Positions 1 to 9,372 are shown, counted from the first letter of the stretch. The stretch: 64,000 nucleotides of DNA from Lachnospiraceae bacterium (GCA_017532145.1 JAFXJR010000046.1:19493-83492); one strand, 5' to 3'. The notes: a model not told the origin generated them from the letters alone. Made by a program: numbers and translations.

Positions 1-88
1 ATCGCCGATGGCGATGGGATCTTTACTCGTTGCAACTGCGTTTTCTTACAGTCAGCACAGTAAGTGTGCAGACCTACCGAATAGTTAC
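1..88 (-). repeat. R1 repeat, copy a (cut by window edge)
   Basis: Read on the minus strand it starts GTAACTATTCGGTAGG, continues TCTGCACACTTACTGTGC, and then has a GAAAACGCAG block. This is the left half of the R1 family, also seen at 5057, 10420, 19941 and 25592. The other inverted end would lie outside the window. It is non-coding. Confidence 0.75.
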
Positions 89-236
89 CTTTTTATTACA
101 GAAGGATTTTTACTACTTAAGGCTCAACCTTATCCGTAAATTTCTTCCTGTTATTATCATACACTATATCCCTCTTTTTTCAAAAAAGCAAGGATAAAAT
201 GTCAACTTTATGTTCTACTTTCCATACAAACAAGAA

Positions 237-275
237 AATACCGTCCAAAGACTGTGTTAGCCTTCAGACGGTATT
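237..275. terminator. bidirectional terminator after the SLH protein gene
   Basis: The 9-bp arms AATACCGTC and GACGGTATT enclose a 21-nt loop. T-rich tracts follow on both strands. It lies about 110 bases after the stop of the minus-strand SLH gene and can serve transcripts from either side. No gene is visible between 89 and 236. Confidence 0.75.
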
Positions 276-383
276 ATTTTTCTTTAGTCAGAAATGAATT
301 ACTTTCATTTTTCTTTCTATCGGTGAACTTCTCCGGCTTATAGAAGCAGAAGTCCGGGTCTCTTACTCATGGTATCTTAAGAA

Positions 384-3300
384 TTAGTTGGCATATTTTT
401 TCATGAACATCGTCAGCATCTTTGCACACTCTGCTCTGGTTGCCTGTCCCTTAGGATCCAGACGGAAAGTCTTCTGGTCATCATTAGGCTTACCGGTAAT
501 CATTTCTACCGCAGTTGCCCACTGCATAAATCCAACTGCCCAGTTGCTTACCTCCTTTATGTCAGTAAAGCTGCCCAAATCCTTCTTCGCACTGATATCA
601 TACTTCTGTACCTTTGCGTACAGATTCAGCATCTTGGCAATCTGCTCACGGGTAATATTGTCGTTGACACCGTAGTTTCCATCAGTATATCCGTCTACGA
701 TACCCTTGGAGTTTGCCCAGAGAATCGCCTTACTGTAGTACTGTCCGTCCTTTACATCCTTAAACTTTGCGGTAAAAGCAATCTCCGGCTGACCTGCCAT
801 ACGGTAAAGCACCGTGGCAAACATGGCTCTGGTCAGGTTGCCATCGGGATTAAACTTCTTAGTACCGGAGATACCATTCATAATTTCATTTTCATACACA
901 TATTTTATGTTTTCATACTTCCAGTGATTTGCTATCTGTTCTACATCCTCGAAAGGCCATGGCTTGGAAGTAGGAGTCACTGTGGTATCCTTTTCCTTCA
1001 ATCCATTTACTGCCGTAGTCAAATCACTGATTGCCTTGGTCAACTGTGCCTTGGTAGGTGCAGCTGCCTTCAACAGATTCTTGGAAGTAGTTACCTGTGT
1101 CTGTACTGCTTTAACAGTAGCATCGGTGTACTTATTTTCTGCAACCTTCTTCTCCGCCTGGGTAATCAAAGCCTGCAGCTGTTTCTTTTCTGCTGTAACA
1201 TCCTCTGTCGGAACATTCTCTGCCTTTTCCTTTAATCCATTTACTGCTGCAGTCAAATCACTGATTGCCTTGGTCAACTGTGCCTTGGTAGGTGCAGCTG
1301 CCTTCAACAGATTCTTGGAAGTAGTTACCTGTGCCTGTACTGCTTGAACAGTAGCATCGGTGTACTTATTTTCTGCAACCTTCTTCTCCGCCTGGGTAAT
1401 CAAAGCCTGCAGCTGTTTCTTTTCTGCTGCAGTGTCTTCCAGCGTATGCATGCTTATTATCACTGCGGCAGACTCATTTCCATTGGCATCTACTGCTTGT
1501 ACAGCCCACATAAATTTCGTACCAGGAGTCAGATTTTCCACTAAAACTTCTGTCTTATCTGCAGATACTTTGATTATTTCTTCCTCGGTATACCAGTCAA
1601 AAATTTTATACTCTACTACATCTTCACTGGGAGAAGCTATCCAGCATACAACCAAACTGGTAGTAGTTATTGATTCTACCCACGCCTTAGTTGGCGGCTC
1701 AGGATCTTGTGTATCTGTGGGCTCCTCCTGCTTCAGTGTGGTAAAGGTTACGTCTGTTCCTTCTGAAGAATTTCCTGCTGCATCTACTGCCTTTACCGTC
1801 AGCGTATATTCCATATTTGCTGTCAAACCATCCACTACTACTGTGGTTTCTGTGGATTCCTTTACCCGCTCATCACCATTGTAAATCTCATATTTTGTCA
1901 CTTCACCATTAGCAGGTGCTGTCCAAGTTAGCTTTGCACTGGTCTGAGTGATTTCACTTGCTGTTACATTAGTGGGTGCGGACGGTGCTGTTGGTACTTC
2001 CGGCTGCTCACCTGTATACTCTGCATCCAGATAGGTGATAATCGGAGTTACATGTGCACTGGGCTTAGATGGTGAACCTACTGCCAGAGCCTGCAAACGA
2101 ATAAAATCACCTTTCTGTACATTTAATTCTACTACCGGGAAATCTACTTTCTGGTTGCTCACTGTCAGTTCACAGGACTGTCTGGGTTCTGTTTCATTAT
2201 TTACATATAAGCTCAGCTTTAAGCTTCCCCCACTATTTCCATTCTGTCTTAAATAAGGCTCCGTATCCCTTAATGCAAAGGTTACTTTTCCTGTCATCGG
2301 TACACGGAATGCCATAGCAGGAGTAGGACCATCTGCTTTCATATCACAAAGCAGACCATTTGTTGCTTCTGTTACTACATTTTTTTCTCCCTCTGCACCA
2401 ACACAGGAATATGCCTCACCACTCAAATTCCAGGTTGCCCACTGATTATCATAAGCAGTCAGATTGATGTAATCTGCCTCTCCTGTTTTTGACTGTGCAA
2501 ACCATACATTACCCTGCTGTGCATCTACATAATCTCTTGTCCAGTGATACTCATTTTTAACGGTAATCGTGTAGGTATTCACTGTCTGAGTATCTTCTGC
2601 CGTAATCTTTAAGCTCATTCCGTCTGCAATAGAGCCTGAAGTTACAGGAGTCTCTCCATTCATCACAGATACTACTGCTCCTCTGGAAGCCTTTACATCT
2701 GCAAGGATTGTCTCTACTGTACAAGGATTCTTCTCCTGATGAGGTACATAAATCTTATTTCCTGCCTCTGCTTCCTTCACCATGAAGCTGGTATCAATCA
2801 ACTTTGCTTCTGTATTCGGAATCAGCGTATAGGTAATCGTCTGTTCACCTATCGTCAAGTCTACCGTCATCGGATATTTTACAACTGTTCCTTCTTCAAC
2901 AGCTGTACCATCACTCTTTACAGTAATTGTAGCACCTTCCTGATAAATCAGATTCTTCCTGAAAGTCTCCAAGGTAGTATTTGTCTCCAATCCTGTAATG
3001 GTGTTGGTTCCCTCTTGACCTTCAGTCTGAATCTCATAAACATTAGAGAGAAGCCTTAATACCGGTGCAGGAGATTCTTCTACCTGTGCAGCTCCCACAT
3101 CAGGATTTGCCAAATCTACTGGATTATTAAAGAAGTCAGTATAACCCTCTGCCATATCATAATCATTGTCATCATTAATCTGCTTACCATCATCAATAGC
3201 AGGTGAACCTGCTGCCAGCTTATAGCCTTCAAATGCAGATAACTCATGTATGTCTCCGCTCTCCTGAGGAGCTGCCGGTGCAGTTCCTTCATTTTGGAAG

Positions 3301-4874
3301 ATAATTTTTCCATCTGCTATAATTGCATTTTTATCATCTTCCGGAACGGCTGCAAAATTGTAATATAAGTTATTATCATAAGTTACCCTGCTGTTTGCTG
3401 GATGCCAGTTTCCATTTCCAGGTGTACTTCCTGCATAGTAGAAGATATTGTTCTCTACATTTGCCACACCATTGCCAAAATCATTAGGTACAACCGGTAC
3501 TCCTTCCTTTACATAGAAGGTATTGTTATATGCGTGTAAATCAGGATTTCCCGGAATACAGAGAAGACCTCTTAAATCATTCTGGCTGATATTATAACGG
3601 AATGTAGTACGATATGCCTGTGCCCCACAAATCATCACACAGCCGCCTGAATTTCCATGACTGTAGTTATACTGATAGATAGTACCATCACCCCAGTCCG
3701 CATCCCAGGCCTGAGCGTCCTGATTACCCGTCAGGTAGTTCTGCATATCAAAGCATTCATTTCTCTGGAAAATGGAGTCCTTACACTTCCAAGGCCAGAT
3801 GCCGGCTGCTACTTTATGACCTGTATTTGCCGGCCAATGAGAAGATTTAATATCTCTGGCTGCTCCCTGAGACACATTTCCCTCCACTACCGGTTTATAA
3901 CAGTACATTGTTGTAATGGCATCGCCTCCTATATCATTTAGATAATTGTTGCGAATAACTACATTACTGCTGCCATATGTTTTAGCTACATCATCTGGAA
4001 TTACCATCGCTCCAAATTTTTCCCAGTAAATAGTATATGCAGCTGCAATACCCCAACGGCTCACATTATCCAGATGACAGTTTTCGATGGTCAATCCATC
4101 AAATTTAGGAACAGCATCTGCTGCAATAGTATCTTTATAACCTGTCACACTGTCTGGTAAAGCACAAATAAAATAGATACCGCCATTTAACATATGCTTG
4201 TTTACAATGTTTCCTTTTATATCATGAATATATAAATCATCCAATACTATGTGTTCCAGTGTTCCTTTGTTTTGCGCCATACCAGCCACACCAGTACGGT
4301 CAATAAGATTCACATCATTATATGCCTTACCATCAGCTTCTACTTCTACCCAGTTGGTAATTTCCAGTCCACGAATCTCAATATTTTCTGTATCTTTCAA
4401 TAGGATGGCTGATGATACATCACCATTTCTTTTATGTGCAGTACTATCCAGACGCGCACCATAATCCTGCTCCCATACACCTTTACCATTGGTATTAATC
4501 TTTGGTCTGTCTGCTGTCTCATCCCCATATGGCTCAATGATAATGGGTTCTCCAGCACTATCGCCTTTTTCCATTAAGTGAATATACTGATCATTAAACT
4601 CAGAACCTCTTTCCAACAGAATCTGGTCTCCGGGCTGGATATCCAAATCTTCAATCTTATCCAATGACTTATATGGGTTTTCCTGAGTTCCATCTTCAGT
4701 ACTATCTGTTTTCAACGTACTGAAATAATAGGTCTTCCCGGAAGTAGTCGTTGTCTCAGTACTATCCGGCACTTCTGCTGCCTGCAGCATCATCGGCTGT
4801 GCCAGTGGCTGCAACAGCAGTACAGCTGCCAGAATCCCGGAACACAATTTTTTTGCTTTCTTTCCTAAATTCAT
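384..4874 (-). CDS. SLH-anchored right-handed beta-helix surface protein
   Basis: A secreted cell-wall protein of 1496 residues. It has a signal peptide (about residues 1-33, ending LQAAE). A long right-handed parallel beta-helix segment (about 60-600) is rich in Asn/Gly turns such as IRNNYLND and resembles polysaccharide lyases and glycosidases. Beta-sandwich linkers follow, then two fibronectin type III domains (about 960-1149), two FIVAR three-helix repeats (1150-1227 and 1228-1303) and three SLH motifs (1304-1496). The SLH part should bind a secondary cell-wall polymer. The helix suggests glycan binding or cleavage, but I cannot name a catalytic residue or substrate. The start has AAGGAAGG upstream. 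The SLH module is nearly the same as the one at 47049, so the two proteins probably share an anchor. It seems monocistronic. Confidence 0.9.
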   Translation of the reverse strand: MNLGKKAKKLCSGILAAVLLLQPLAQPMMLQAAEVPDSTETTTTSGKTYYFSTLKTDSTEDGTQENPYKSLDKIEDLDIQPGDQILLERGSEFNDQYIHLMEKGDSAGEPIIIEPYGDETADRPKINTNGKGVWEQDYGARLDSTAHKRNGDVSSAILLKDTENIEIRGLEITNWVEVEADGKAYNDVNLIDRTGVAGMAQNKGTLEHIVLDDLYIHDIKGNIVNKHMLNGGIYFICALPDSVTGYKDTIAADAVPKFDGLTIENCHLDNVSRWGIAAAYTIYWEKFGAMVIPDDVAKTYGSSNVVIRNNYLNDIGGDAITTMYCYKPVVEGNVSQGAARDIKSSHWPANTGHKVAAGIWPWKCKDSIFQRNECFDMQNYLTGNQDAQAWDADWGDGTIYQYNYSHGNSGGCVMICGAQAYRTTFRYNISQNDLRGLLCIPGNPDLHAYNNTFYVKEGVPVVPNDFGNGVANVENNIFYYAGSTPGNGNWHPANSRVTYDNNLYYNFAAVPEDDKNAIIADGKIIFQNEGTAPAAPQESGDIHELSAFEGYKLAAGSPAIDDGKQINDDNDYDMAEGYTDFFNNPVDLANPDVGAAQVEESPAPVLRLLSNVYEIQTEGQEGTNTITGLETNTTLETFRKNLIYQEGATITVKSDGTAVEEGTVVKYPMTVDLTIGEQTITYTLIPNTEAKLIDTSFMVKEAEAGNKIYVPHQEKNPCTVETILADVKASRGAVVSVMNGETPVTSGSIADGMSLKITAEDTQTVNTYTITVKNEYHWTRDYVDAQQGNVWFAQSKTGEADYINLTAYDNQWATWNLSGEAYSCVGAEGEKNVVTEATNGLLCDMKADGPTPAMAFRVPMTGKVTFALRDTEPYLRQNGNSGGSLKLSLYVNNETEPRQSCELTVSNQKVDFPVVELNVQKGDFIRLQALAVGSPSKPSAHVTPIITYLDAEYTGEQPEVPTAPSAPTNVTASEITQTSAKLTWTAPANGEVTKYEIYNGDERVKESTETTVVVDGLTANMEYTLTVKAVDAAGNSSEGTDVTFTTLKQEEPTDTQDPEPPTKAWVESITTTSLVVCWIASPSEDVVEYKIFDWYTEEEIIKVSADKTEVLVENLTPGTKFMWAVQAVDANGNESAAVIISMHTLEDTAAEKKQLQALITQAEKKVAENKYTDATVQAVQAQVTTSKNLLKAAAPTKAQLTKAISDLTAAVNGLKEKAENVPTEDVTAEKKQLQALITQAEKKVAENKYTDATVKAVQTQVTTSKNLLKAAAPTKAQLTKAISDLTTAVNGLKEKDTTVTPTSKPWPFEDVEQIANHWKYENIKYVYENEIMNGISGTKKFNPDGNLTRAMFATVLYRMAGQPEIAFTAKFKDVKDGQYYSKAILWANSKGIVDGYTDGNYGVNDNITREQIAKMLNLYAKVQKYDISAKKDLGSFTDIKEVSNWAVGFMQWATAVEMITGKPNDDQKTFRLDPKGQATRAECAKMLTMFMKKYAN
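966..1427 (-). repeat. tandem duplication of a FIVAR domain
   Basis: Two coding units of about 78 and 76 residues (1194-1427 and 966-1193) are nearly identical at DNA level. The few differences include QAVQAQ versus KAVQTQ and LTAAV versus LTTAV. The near identity points to a recent in-frame duplication or ongoing gene conversion that lengthens the stalk between the Fn3 and SLH parts. Confidence 0.9.
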
Positions 4875-5056
4875 TCCTTAACCTTCCTTTCTTTTTCCGT
4901 ATAATCCACCTTAATTAAGCAACTGTTTTACTTGTCCAACTTTTCATCTGCAACATTATCATCGCTGAAAACTCATCCCACATAAAACATATGCCTATTC
5001 CATGTGACATACACGTTTTTTATTCCTCTGTTCTCAATCCTTAAAGTAAAATTTTT

Positions 5057-5147
5057 GTAACTATTCAGCAAATTTGTATGCTTGCTACCCTGACCATATG
5101 AACAACATCCTGATAACAAGATGACTGCAAGGGTACTGAACAGTTAC
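5057..5147 (+). repeat. R1 repeat, copy b
   Basis: A 91-bp unit between GTAACTATTCAGCA and its inverted partner TACTGAACAGTTAC. The middle differs from other copies, but the ends and the GGGTACTGAAC part are kept. It lies in the 330-base gap between the SLH gene and a pseudogene. The rest of that gap holds only the SLH gene's leader and ribosome site. Confidence 0.85.
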
Positions 5148-5205
5148 CATTCTTATCTCCTCCTTCCCTTTCCTCGTTTTCCTCCATTCGTTTCCTCCGG
5201 CATCT

Positions 5206-6000
5206 TTAGCCTGTGAGATTTTGCAGAGTAAATTTATACACTGCATCCTCGTCTATTAAAAGCTCTGCCTCCTCTGCTCTCTGTTCAATCAGATTGGCAT
5301 ACTTAGCTTTTCTCAACTCCTGATCAAAACCGACTCCCAATTCTTCTACTGTAATCCCGGGAATCCCATCCTGATCCTCCCATTCTTCTGTTCCAAGAAA
5401 TTCGTTTCGCTCCTCGTCAGTCAACTGCATTTCCTTATTCTCTAAATCATTACAGAAGGTTTCCTGCAAAATACCCTCCTCATAATCCATCCACTGTGCA
5501 AGAGAAAAAGAGGTTAGTCCATACACTACTTCTCCCCTTTCTATTTTGGCAGCCCGCAGGGTATTTTCCTTCTCCAACCGTTCTAAAATTCCTTGATAAC
5601 TGCCATCCTCTATGTAGCCTCGTTCTTCTGCCAGGGAGTACATCGCCCTTTGTGTCAACAGAGTGGATATCGTATCATCAATCAGTCTCTGGCAGGGATT
5701 TTCCCCTCCAAAGCTTCCTTCCCAAAAGCCCTTTTCTGAAATATCTGCCTGAAAGCTGTCTGCAAAATATCGTTCTACAAAAATTTACGCTCCTTCATAA
5801 TCTGCAAATATTCTTCCTGAGATACTTTTTCTCCATTCACTGAGATAGAAAGGGAACCCTGCTGCCCGGAATTTCCTCAGGCTACTATCCCCATCCCGAT
5901 TACCATGCAAAGTAAAACTACTTTGATAAAAGCCAGAAGCTTACCTGAAAATATTCTGTCTTTCTCTTTTTTTCTTTGATAAATACCGTTGATAACCACC
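5206..6000 (-). pseudogene. decayed lipoprotein, possibly SurA/PpiC-like foldase
   Basis: Reading the minus strand from about 6000 gives a charged N-terminus (RKKEKDRIFSGK), a hydrophobic segment (LLAFIKVVLLCMVIGMGIVA), and then a TGA stop near 5880. The same frame resumes with GNSGQQGSLSISVNGEKVSQ and then shifts near 5783 after KERKFL. The next frame continues VERYFADSFQADISEKGF and runs open to 5206. The stop falls where a lipobox cysteine is expected (GIVA-C-GNSG). The sequence VNGEKVSQEEYL resembles the N-terminal region of SurA-type foldases, although no PPIase domain is visible. The open 3' part starting at a TTG near 5658 has no ribosome site. Family assignment is tentative. The stop and the frameshift are directly visible. 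Confidence 0.7.
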
Positions 6001-6096
6001 ACCTCCAATGCTGAAGAATTTGTGCATTTTATATATTATATATGTTTTTCCTCCTCTAATTATATAAGCATTTTGTTTGATATTTTATTTATCTTG

Positions 6097-7971
6097 TTAT
6101 TTTTTTATAAAATCCTCCCGAAAAATCTCAAATGAATTTTTTCCGTTTTCTTTTACACTGTAAAGAGCAGTATCTGCCTTTTCATAAATTTCTTCAAAAT
6201 CCTGTCCATGATCCGGGATTAATGCCACTCCGGCTGAAGCGGTTACACTGACGGATATCTTGCCTTCTGTATAGGTTAAACGCAGTTCCTCCAGTAAACT
6301 GTTAAGCTTCTTTCTGATGGCTTCGTCTGCAATATCTATAATGATTACGACAAACTCATCTCCACCCAAACGACAAACTACATCATAGTCACGAAAATGC
6401 TCCTTTAAAATGCCTGCCACATCCTGTAAAACCCGGTCTCCCACATTGTGTCCCAAATTATCATTGACTGCCTTAAAATTATCCAAATCCAGCAGTACAA
6501 ATGCATGCTTTCTGCCTTCCCTCTGCTCCTGAGACTGAAGAATCTGCTCCACCTTCTTCATACATCCGCTTCTATTGTAGAGTCCTGTCAGGAAGTCTTT
6601 TTCTGCTTCCTCCTTTAACAGCATCTCCATCTGCTTTTTATTGCTGATATCACGATAGATATTGTAAGCAATCAGCCTCTGTTCATCCTCCTTAATCTTC
6701 ATTTCACATTCGGTCCAGCTCATATGCCCATCTTTGTCCACCTCTGGATATTCTACTACCTTAGTCTTAATCCCCTTTCTAAAGTCTTCCGTCATCGCTT
6801 CTACTGACATCGTACTAAGGGTATACATTTGATAGTCTGCCGGAATCCTTTCCTGTTCCCAAAGCATCAGCAGTTGAGAGTAGGAAGCTCCCTTACCATA
6901 GGGTTTCATCAGTTCCTCTGTTCCCTGCAAAATCCGGTCTCTCACCAAATCCACTACCAGGAAGCCATCTACACCGGAAAGCAGCTGCTCCCTCAGATTT
7001 TCTTCTTCCTTCAATTCCATGCCACCCAGCTTTCTCAAATACCAAAGTACTACTCCGCAGGCTGATACGATAATCGCTACCACCTTTAAAATCAACGGAT
7101 AGATACTGCTGCCCAAATAATCGTTTACCTCCAAGGTAATATCGTCCTTTTGCAGAGAAGTCACCACATACCATTCATTAAGCTGTAAAGGCTGAAGATA
7201 CTCAATATAGTCTGTTCCTCCATAGTTTCTTTCTGTAAGAATGGTTTCCTCTGCCTTAATTTTTGCCATAATTTCTACAGCATCCATATCTCCTGATGAC
7301 AGCTGCAGCCCTTCAAAAAAGGTGTCATAAGACGGCATCCCACTGTCTATATAGTAATTTCTCAAAATATAGTTTCCTCTCCTGTCAATAACCTGAATAT
7401 ACCGTCTGGCTTCCTCTGTCTCTATATTCTCATAGGGCTGAAAATCCTCCAGCCTCATTACCCCATGGAGAATCCATTTAATCTGCCCTTCAGCTCCTGT
7501 TACCGGTATGGCAATCACAAATATTTCCTGTCCGGTAATCCGGGAATTTTCACTCTCTGTAATGACATATGGCTTCTTTTCTCTAATCTGCTGCAAATAA
7601 GAGCGGTCGCTTAAATCCACCTTAGAGCCATCTGTTGCCCATAGGATACCATCTGTGTCCACTAGACCCAGCCGCTTAAAATCCTGAGAACCCGCTGCAC
7701 TCTTCAGGTACTCCATACCATCCTTCAGTTCAGGACTTCCCACACTCAGCACAGCAGCCAATCCCTCCATTGTAGAAAGATAGCCCTCCAACGTTCTCTC
7801 CACCATTACTGCATCCAGCTCAGAATATTCCCGAAGCGCCTTCAGCTGTACTTCATATTCCCGCTTTTCCATTTTCTGCTGAAAATCTGTCAACACCAGA
7901 ATGGTCAGGATAAACACCATAAGAATAAAACCGCCAATTCCCCATGTAAGCTTTTTTACTGTATTACGCAT
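6097..7971 (-). CDS. Cache-domain diguanylate cyclase (GGDEF)
   Basis: A membrane-bound enzyme of 624 residues expected to make cyclic di-GMP from two GTP. The first membrane segment is at about 12-31. An extracellular sensor of the dCache type follows (about 35-285, containing WATDGSKVDLSDRSYL), then a second membrane segment (about 290-312), a PAS-like linker and the GGDEF domain. The active-site motif GGDEF is intact at about 536-540. The product-inhibition I-site RxxD (RDYD) lies five residues before it, so feedback by c-di-GMP is likely. The ligand of the Cache domain is unknown. Transcription probably starts far upstream (promoter near 8210), giving a structured leader of about 230 nt. 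Confidence 0.93.
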   Translation of the reverse strand: MRNTVKKLTWGIGGFILMVFILTILVLTDFQQKMEKREYEVQLKALREYSELDAVMVERTLEGYLSTMEGLAAVLSVGSPELKDGMEYLKSAAGSQDFKRLGLVDTDGILWATDGSKVDLSDRSYLQQIREKKPYVITESENSRITGQEIFVIAIPVTGAEGQIKWILHGVMRLEDFQPYENIETEEARRYIQVIDRRGNYILRNYYIDSGMPSYDTFFEGLQLSSGDMDAVEIMAKIKAEETILTERNYGGTDYIEYLQPLQLNEWYVVTSLQKDDITLEVNDYLGSSIYPLILKVVAIIVSACGVVLWYLRKLGGMELKEEENLREQLLSGVDGFLVVDLVRDRILQGTEELMKPYGKGASYSQLLMLWEQERIPADYQMYTLSTMSVEAMTEDFRKGIKTKVVEYPEVDKDGHMSWTECEMKIKEDEQRLIAYNIYRDISNKKQMEMLLKEEAEKDFLTGLYNRSGCMKKVEQILQSQEQREGRKHAFVLLDLDNFKAVNDNLGHNVGDRVLQDVAGILKEHFRDYDVVCRLGGDEFVVIIIDIADEAIRKKLNSLLEELRLTYTEGKISVSVTASAGVALIPDHGQDFEEIYEKADTALYSVKENGKNSFEIFREDFIKK

Positions 7972-8022
7972 TCTTTTCTCCTGCTTTCATCTAAAGGTAT
8001 CCGATGTCCATATTAGAAAAAT

Positions 8023-8042
8023 ACAGACCAATAAATAGTTAC
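8023..8042 (-). repeat. R1 end fragment, copy c
   Basis: On the minus strand GTAACTATTTATTGGTCTGT matches the R1 left end (GTAACTATTCAGTAGGTCTG) over about 20 bases and then diverges. No second end is found nearby, so this is a solo end in the leader of the diguanylate cyclase gene. Confidence 0.5.
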
Positions 8043-8062
8043 CATATTTATTGCTACTATAT

Positions 8063-8203
8063 GTTGACTATCCATGACCTAAAGGTCATTGGCTTTTCAC
8101 TGCTCAGTCGTCGTAACGGCATATACCTCCGACCTTTAATTCCCGATGGACAGTAATGTCTAAAGAGTGCCTTTAGAACCATAGTTCCCAACGGTTTTCT
8201 CTT
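8063..8203 (-). ncRNA. structured leader RNA or small RNA, class unknown
   Basis: On the minus strand, just after a consensus promoter, CCGTTGG can pair with CCATCGG. This pairing encloses three hairpins placed end to end: GAAC-TATG-GTTC (8176-8187), CTAAAG-GCACT-CTTTAG (8160-8176) and GAC-ATTACT-GTC (8149-8160). Downstream lie GGTCGGAGG, a GACGAC segment and the perfect hairpin ATGACCTTTAGGTCAT (8074-8089). The AAAGGTC before GGAGG can pair alternatively with GACCTTT of that hairpin. Possible roles are a riboswitch for the diguanylate cyclase or the right end and guide-type RNA of an IS200/IS605 element whose other parts are gone. I do not recognise the known c-di-GMP riboswitch consensus. 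Confidence 0.5.
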
Positions 8204-8209
8204 GGTATG

Positions 8210-8238
8210 AGTATAGCATGGAAAAGGAATTTAGACAA
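8210..8238 (-). promoter_or_regulatory. sigma-A type promoter for the structured leader
   Basis: On the minus strand TTGTCT and TATACT are separated by 17 bases. Transcription should start near 8203 and read the structured RNA and then the GGDEF gene at 7971. Confidence 0.65.
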
Positions 8239-8320
8239 CGAAAATTGACAAGGCTTCTCCACCATCTAAAAGCAGTGGGAAGAACCTGCGACAACAGAAA
8301 GGATTCTATTTATCAATAAT

Positions 8321-8519
8321 ATGATGTTGGGGTCAAAAGCATTTGACCCCTTGATGCTTACGGATTTCTTCGCGTTTCACGCTCACGAAATCCTAAAAGA
8401 TTCAAAATCTGCACATTTTTCTGCGAAAAATGGCTACTTTCTCATGTTTTGTGGATCCCAAGGTCATCTATTTTCATGCAAGCAAGAAAATAGATGACCT
8501 TTTGACCCTAGCATCATAA
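8321..8519 (+). repeat. R2 repeat, copy a (long form)
   Basis: About 199 bp with inverted ends ATGATGTTGGGGTCAAAAG and CTTTTGACCCTAGCATCAT. Inside are short inverted pairs (AAAGCATTTGACCCC; GGTCATCTATTTTC with GAAAATAGATGACC). It is nearly identical along its length to 17748-17943. Its right end is the 3' end of the neighbouring acetyltransferase gene. Confidence 0.9.
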
Positions 8520-9372
8520 TATATTGTTCATACTCCCCATCCTGAATCTCTACCGTTCCCTGTCTGATAAATCCCAGCTTCCGGCAGAGTTGGAGGGAAG
8601 CTTTGTTTCCTGCACGAACCAATGTCTGCATCTGAGTAAATCCCAATTCCTTCTTACTATAATCCAGGATGGCTCTGCAAACCTCATAGGCATAGCCCTG
8701 CCGCTGAAAAGCTTTCCCTATCATAAATCCAAGTTCCGGAATATCGAATCCTGCCCTCCAGGTAATACCTGCTCGCCCGATTACCTGTCCATTTTCCCTG
8801 TTCAGTACTGTCCACATACCATAGCCATAAAACCCATATATTTTGTCAATATATTGTCTTGTATACTCCCGCTCATCCTCCGGATTCTCATAAAGCTTGT
8901 CCATATAGCGGGTAATGGAAGGGTCGGCATAGATTTGGTAAAAAGCATCCACATCCTCTACCATAGTCTCCCGAATTATACACCGTTCAGTTTCTGTAAT
9001 CTTCCAAGGCAACCCTGCCATTCTTAAATAAGCCTGTTCAAAGGAGGTATACTCCAATTCCTCAATACAGCTGATAGCATAGGGAGCAGCAGATAAATCC
9101 TTCTCTTGATTTTTTTCGTGCAGCATGACTATGGTAAAGATTCCTGCCTTTACCAGTCTGTCCAGTATCTGTTCAGAATCGGTAACGGCTACCATCCCCG
9201 TCTTTACCTCCCAGTCAAGCTTCTCTACTTCTTCAATATAGTCTGTCAGATGGACTTCTATGATTTTTCCGGTTTCTCCCATATTTTTTCTCAGTTTCTC
9301 CACCGACTCCAGTTGATTTTTTTCCTCAATAAAAAATAGAATTTTATTTAATCTTTCTCCATGATTTGACAT
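8464..9372 (-). CDS. GNAT N-acetyltransferase with HAD-like N-terminal domain
   Basis: A cytoplasmic protein of about 302 residues from the ATG at 9372, preceded by AAGGAG. A longer TTG start at 9408 is less likely. The first 110 residues resemble a non-catalytic HAD/receiver-like fold (TDSEQILDRLVKAGIFTIVM). The rest is a RimJ-like GNAT domain with the acetyl-CoA loop around FQRQGYAYEVCRAILDY and the common ending NKASLQLCRKLGF. The substrate is unknown; such proteins acetylate protein N-termini, amino acids or drugs. The last 18 or so residues (from IMMLGSKG) are encoded by repeat R2, which also provides the stop, so the natural C-terminus has been replaced or extended. Confidence 0.85.
   Translation of the reverse strand: MSNHGERLNKILFFIEEKNQLESVEKLRKNMGETGKIIEVHLTDYIEEVEKLDWEVKTGMVAVTDSEQILDRLVKAGIFTIVMLHEKNQEKDLSAAPYAISCIEELEYTSFEQAYLRMAGLPWKITETERCIIRETMVEDVDAFYQIYADPSITRYMDKLYENPEDEREYTRQYIDKIYGFYGYGMWTVLNRENGQVIGRAGITWRAGFDIPELGFMIGKAFQRQGYAYEVCRAILDYSKKELGFTQMQTLVRAGNKASLQLCRKLGFIRQGTVEIQDGEYEQYIMMLGSKGHLFSCLHENR

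Noticed and set aside
964-1884. Plus-strand frames opposite the FIVAR and Fn3 region
   Set aside because: They mirror the repeated minus-strand coding DNA and have no ribosome sites or known motifs.
8063-8203. Known c-di-GMP class I riboswitch before the GGDEF gene
   Set aside because: The GCAAACC and GCAAAGCC core sequences of that class are absent on the minus strand, so only an unknown structured RNA is claimed.
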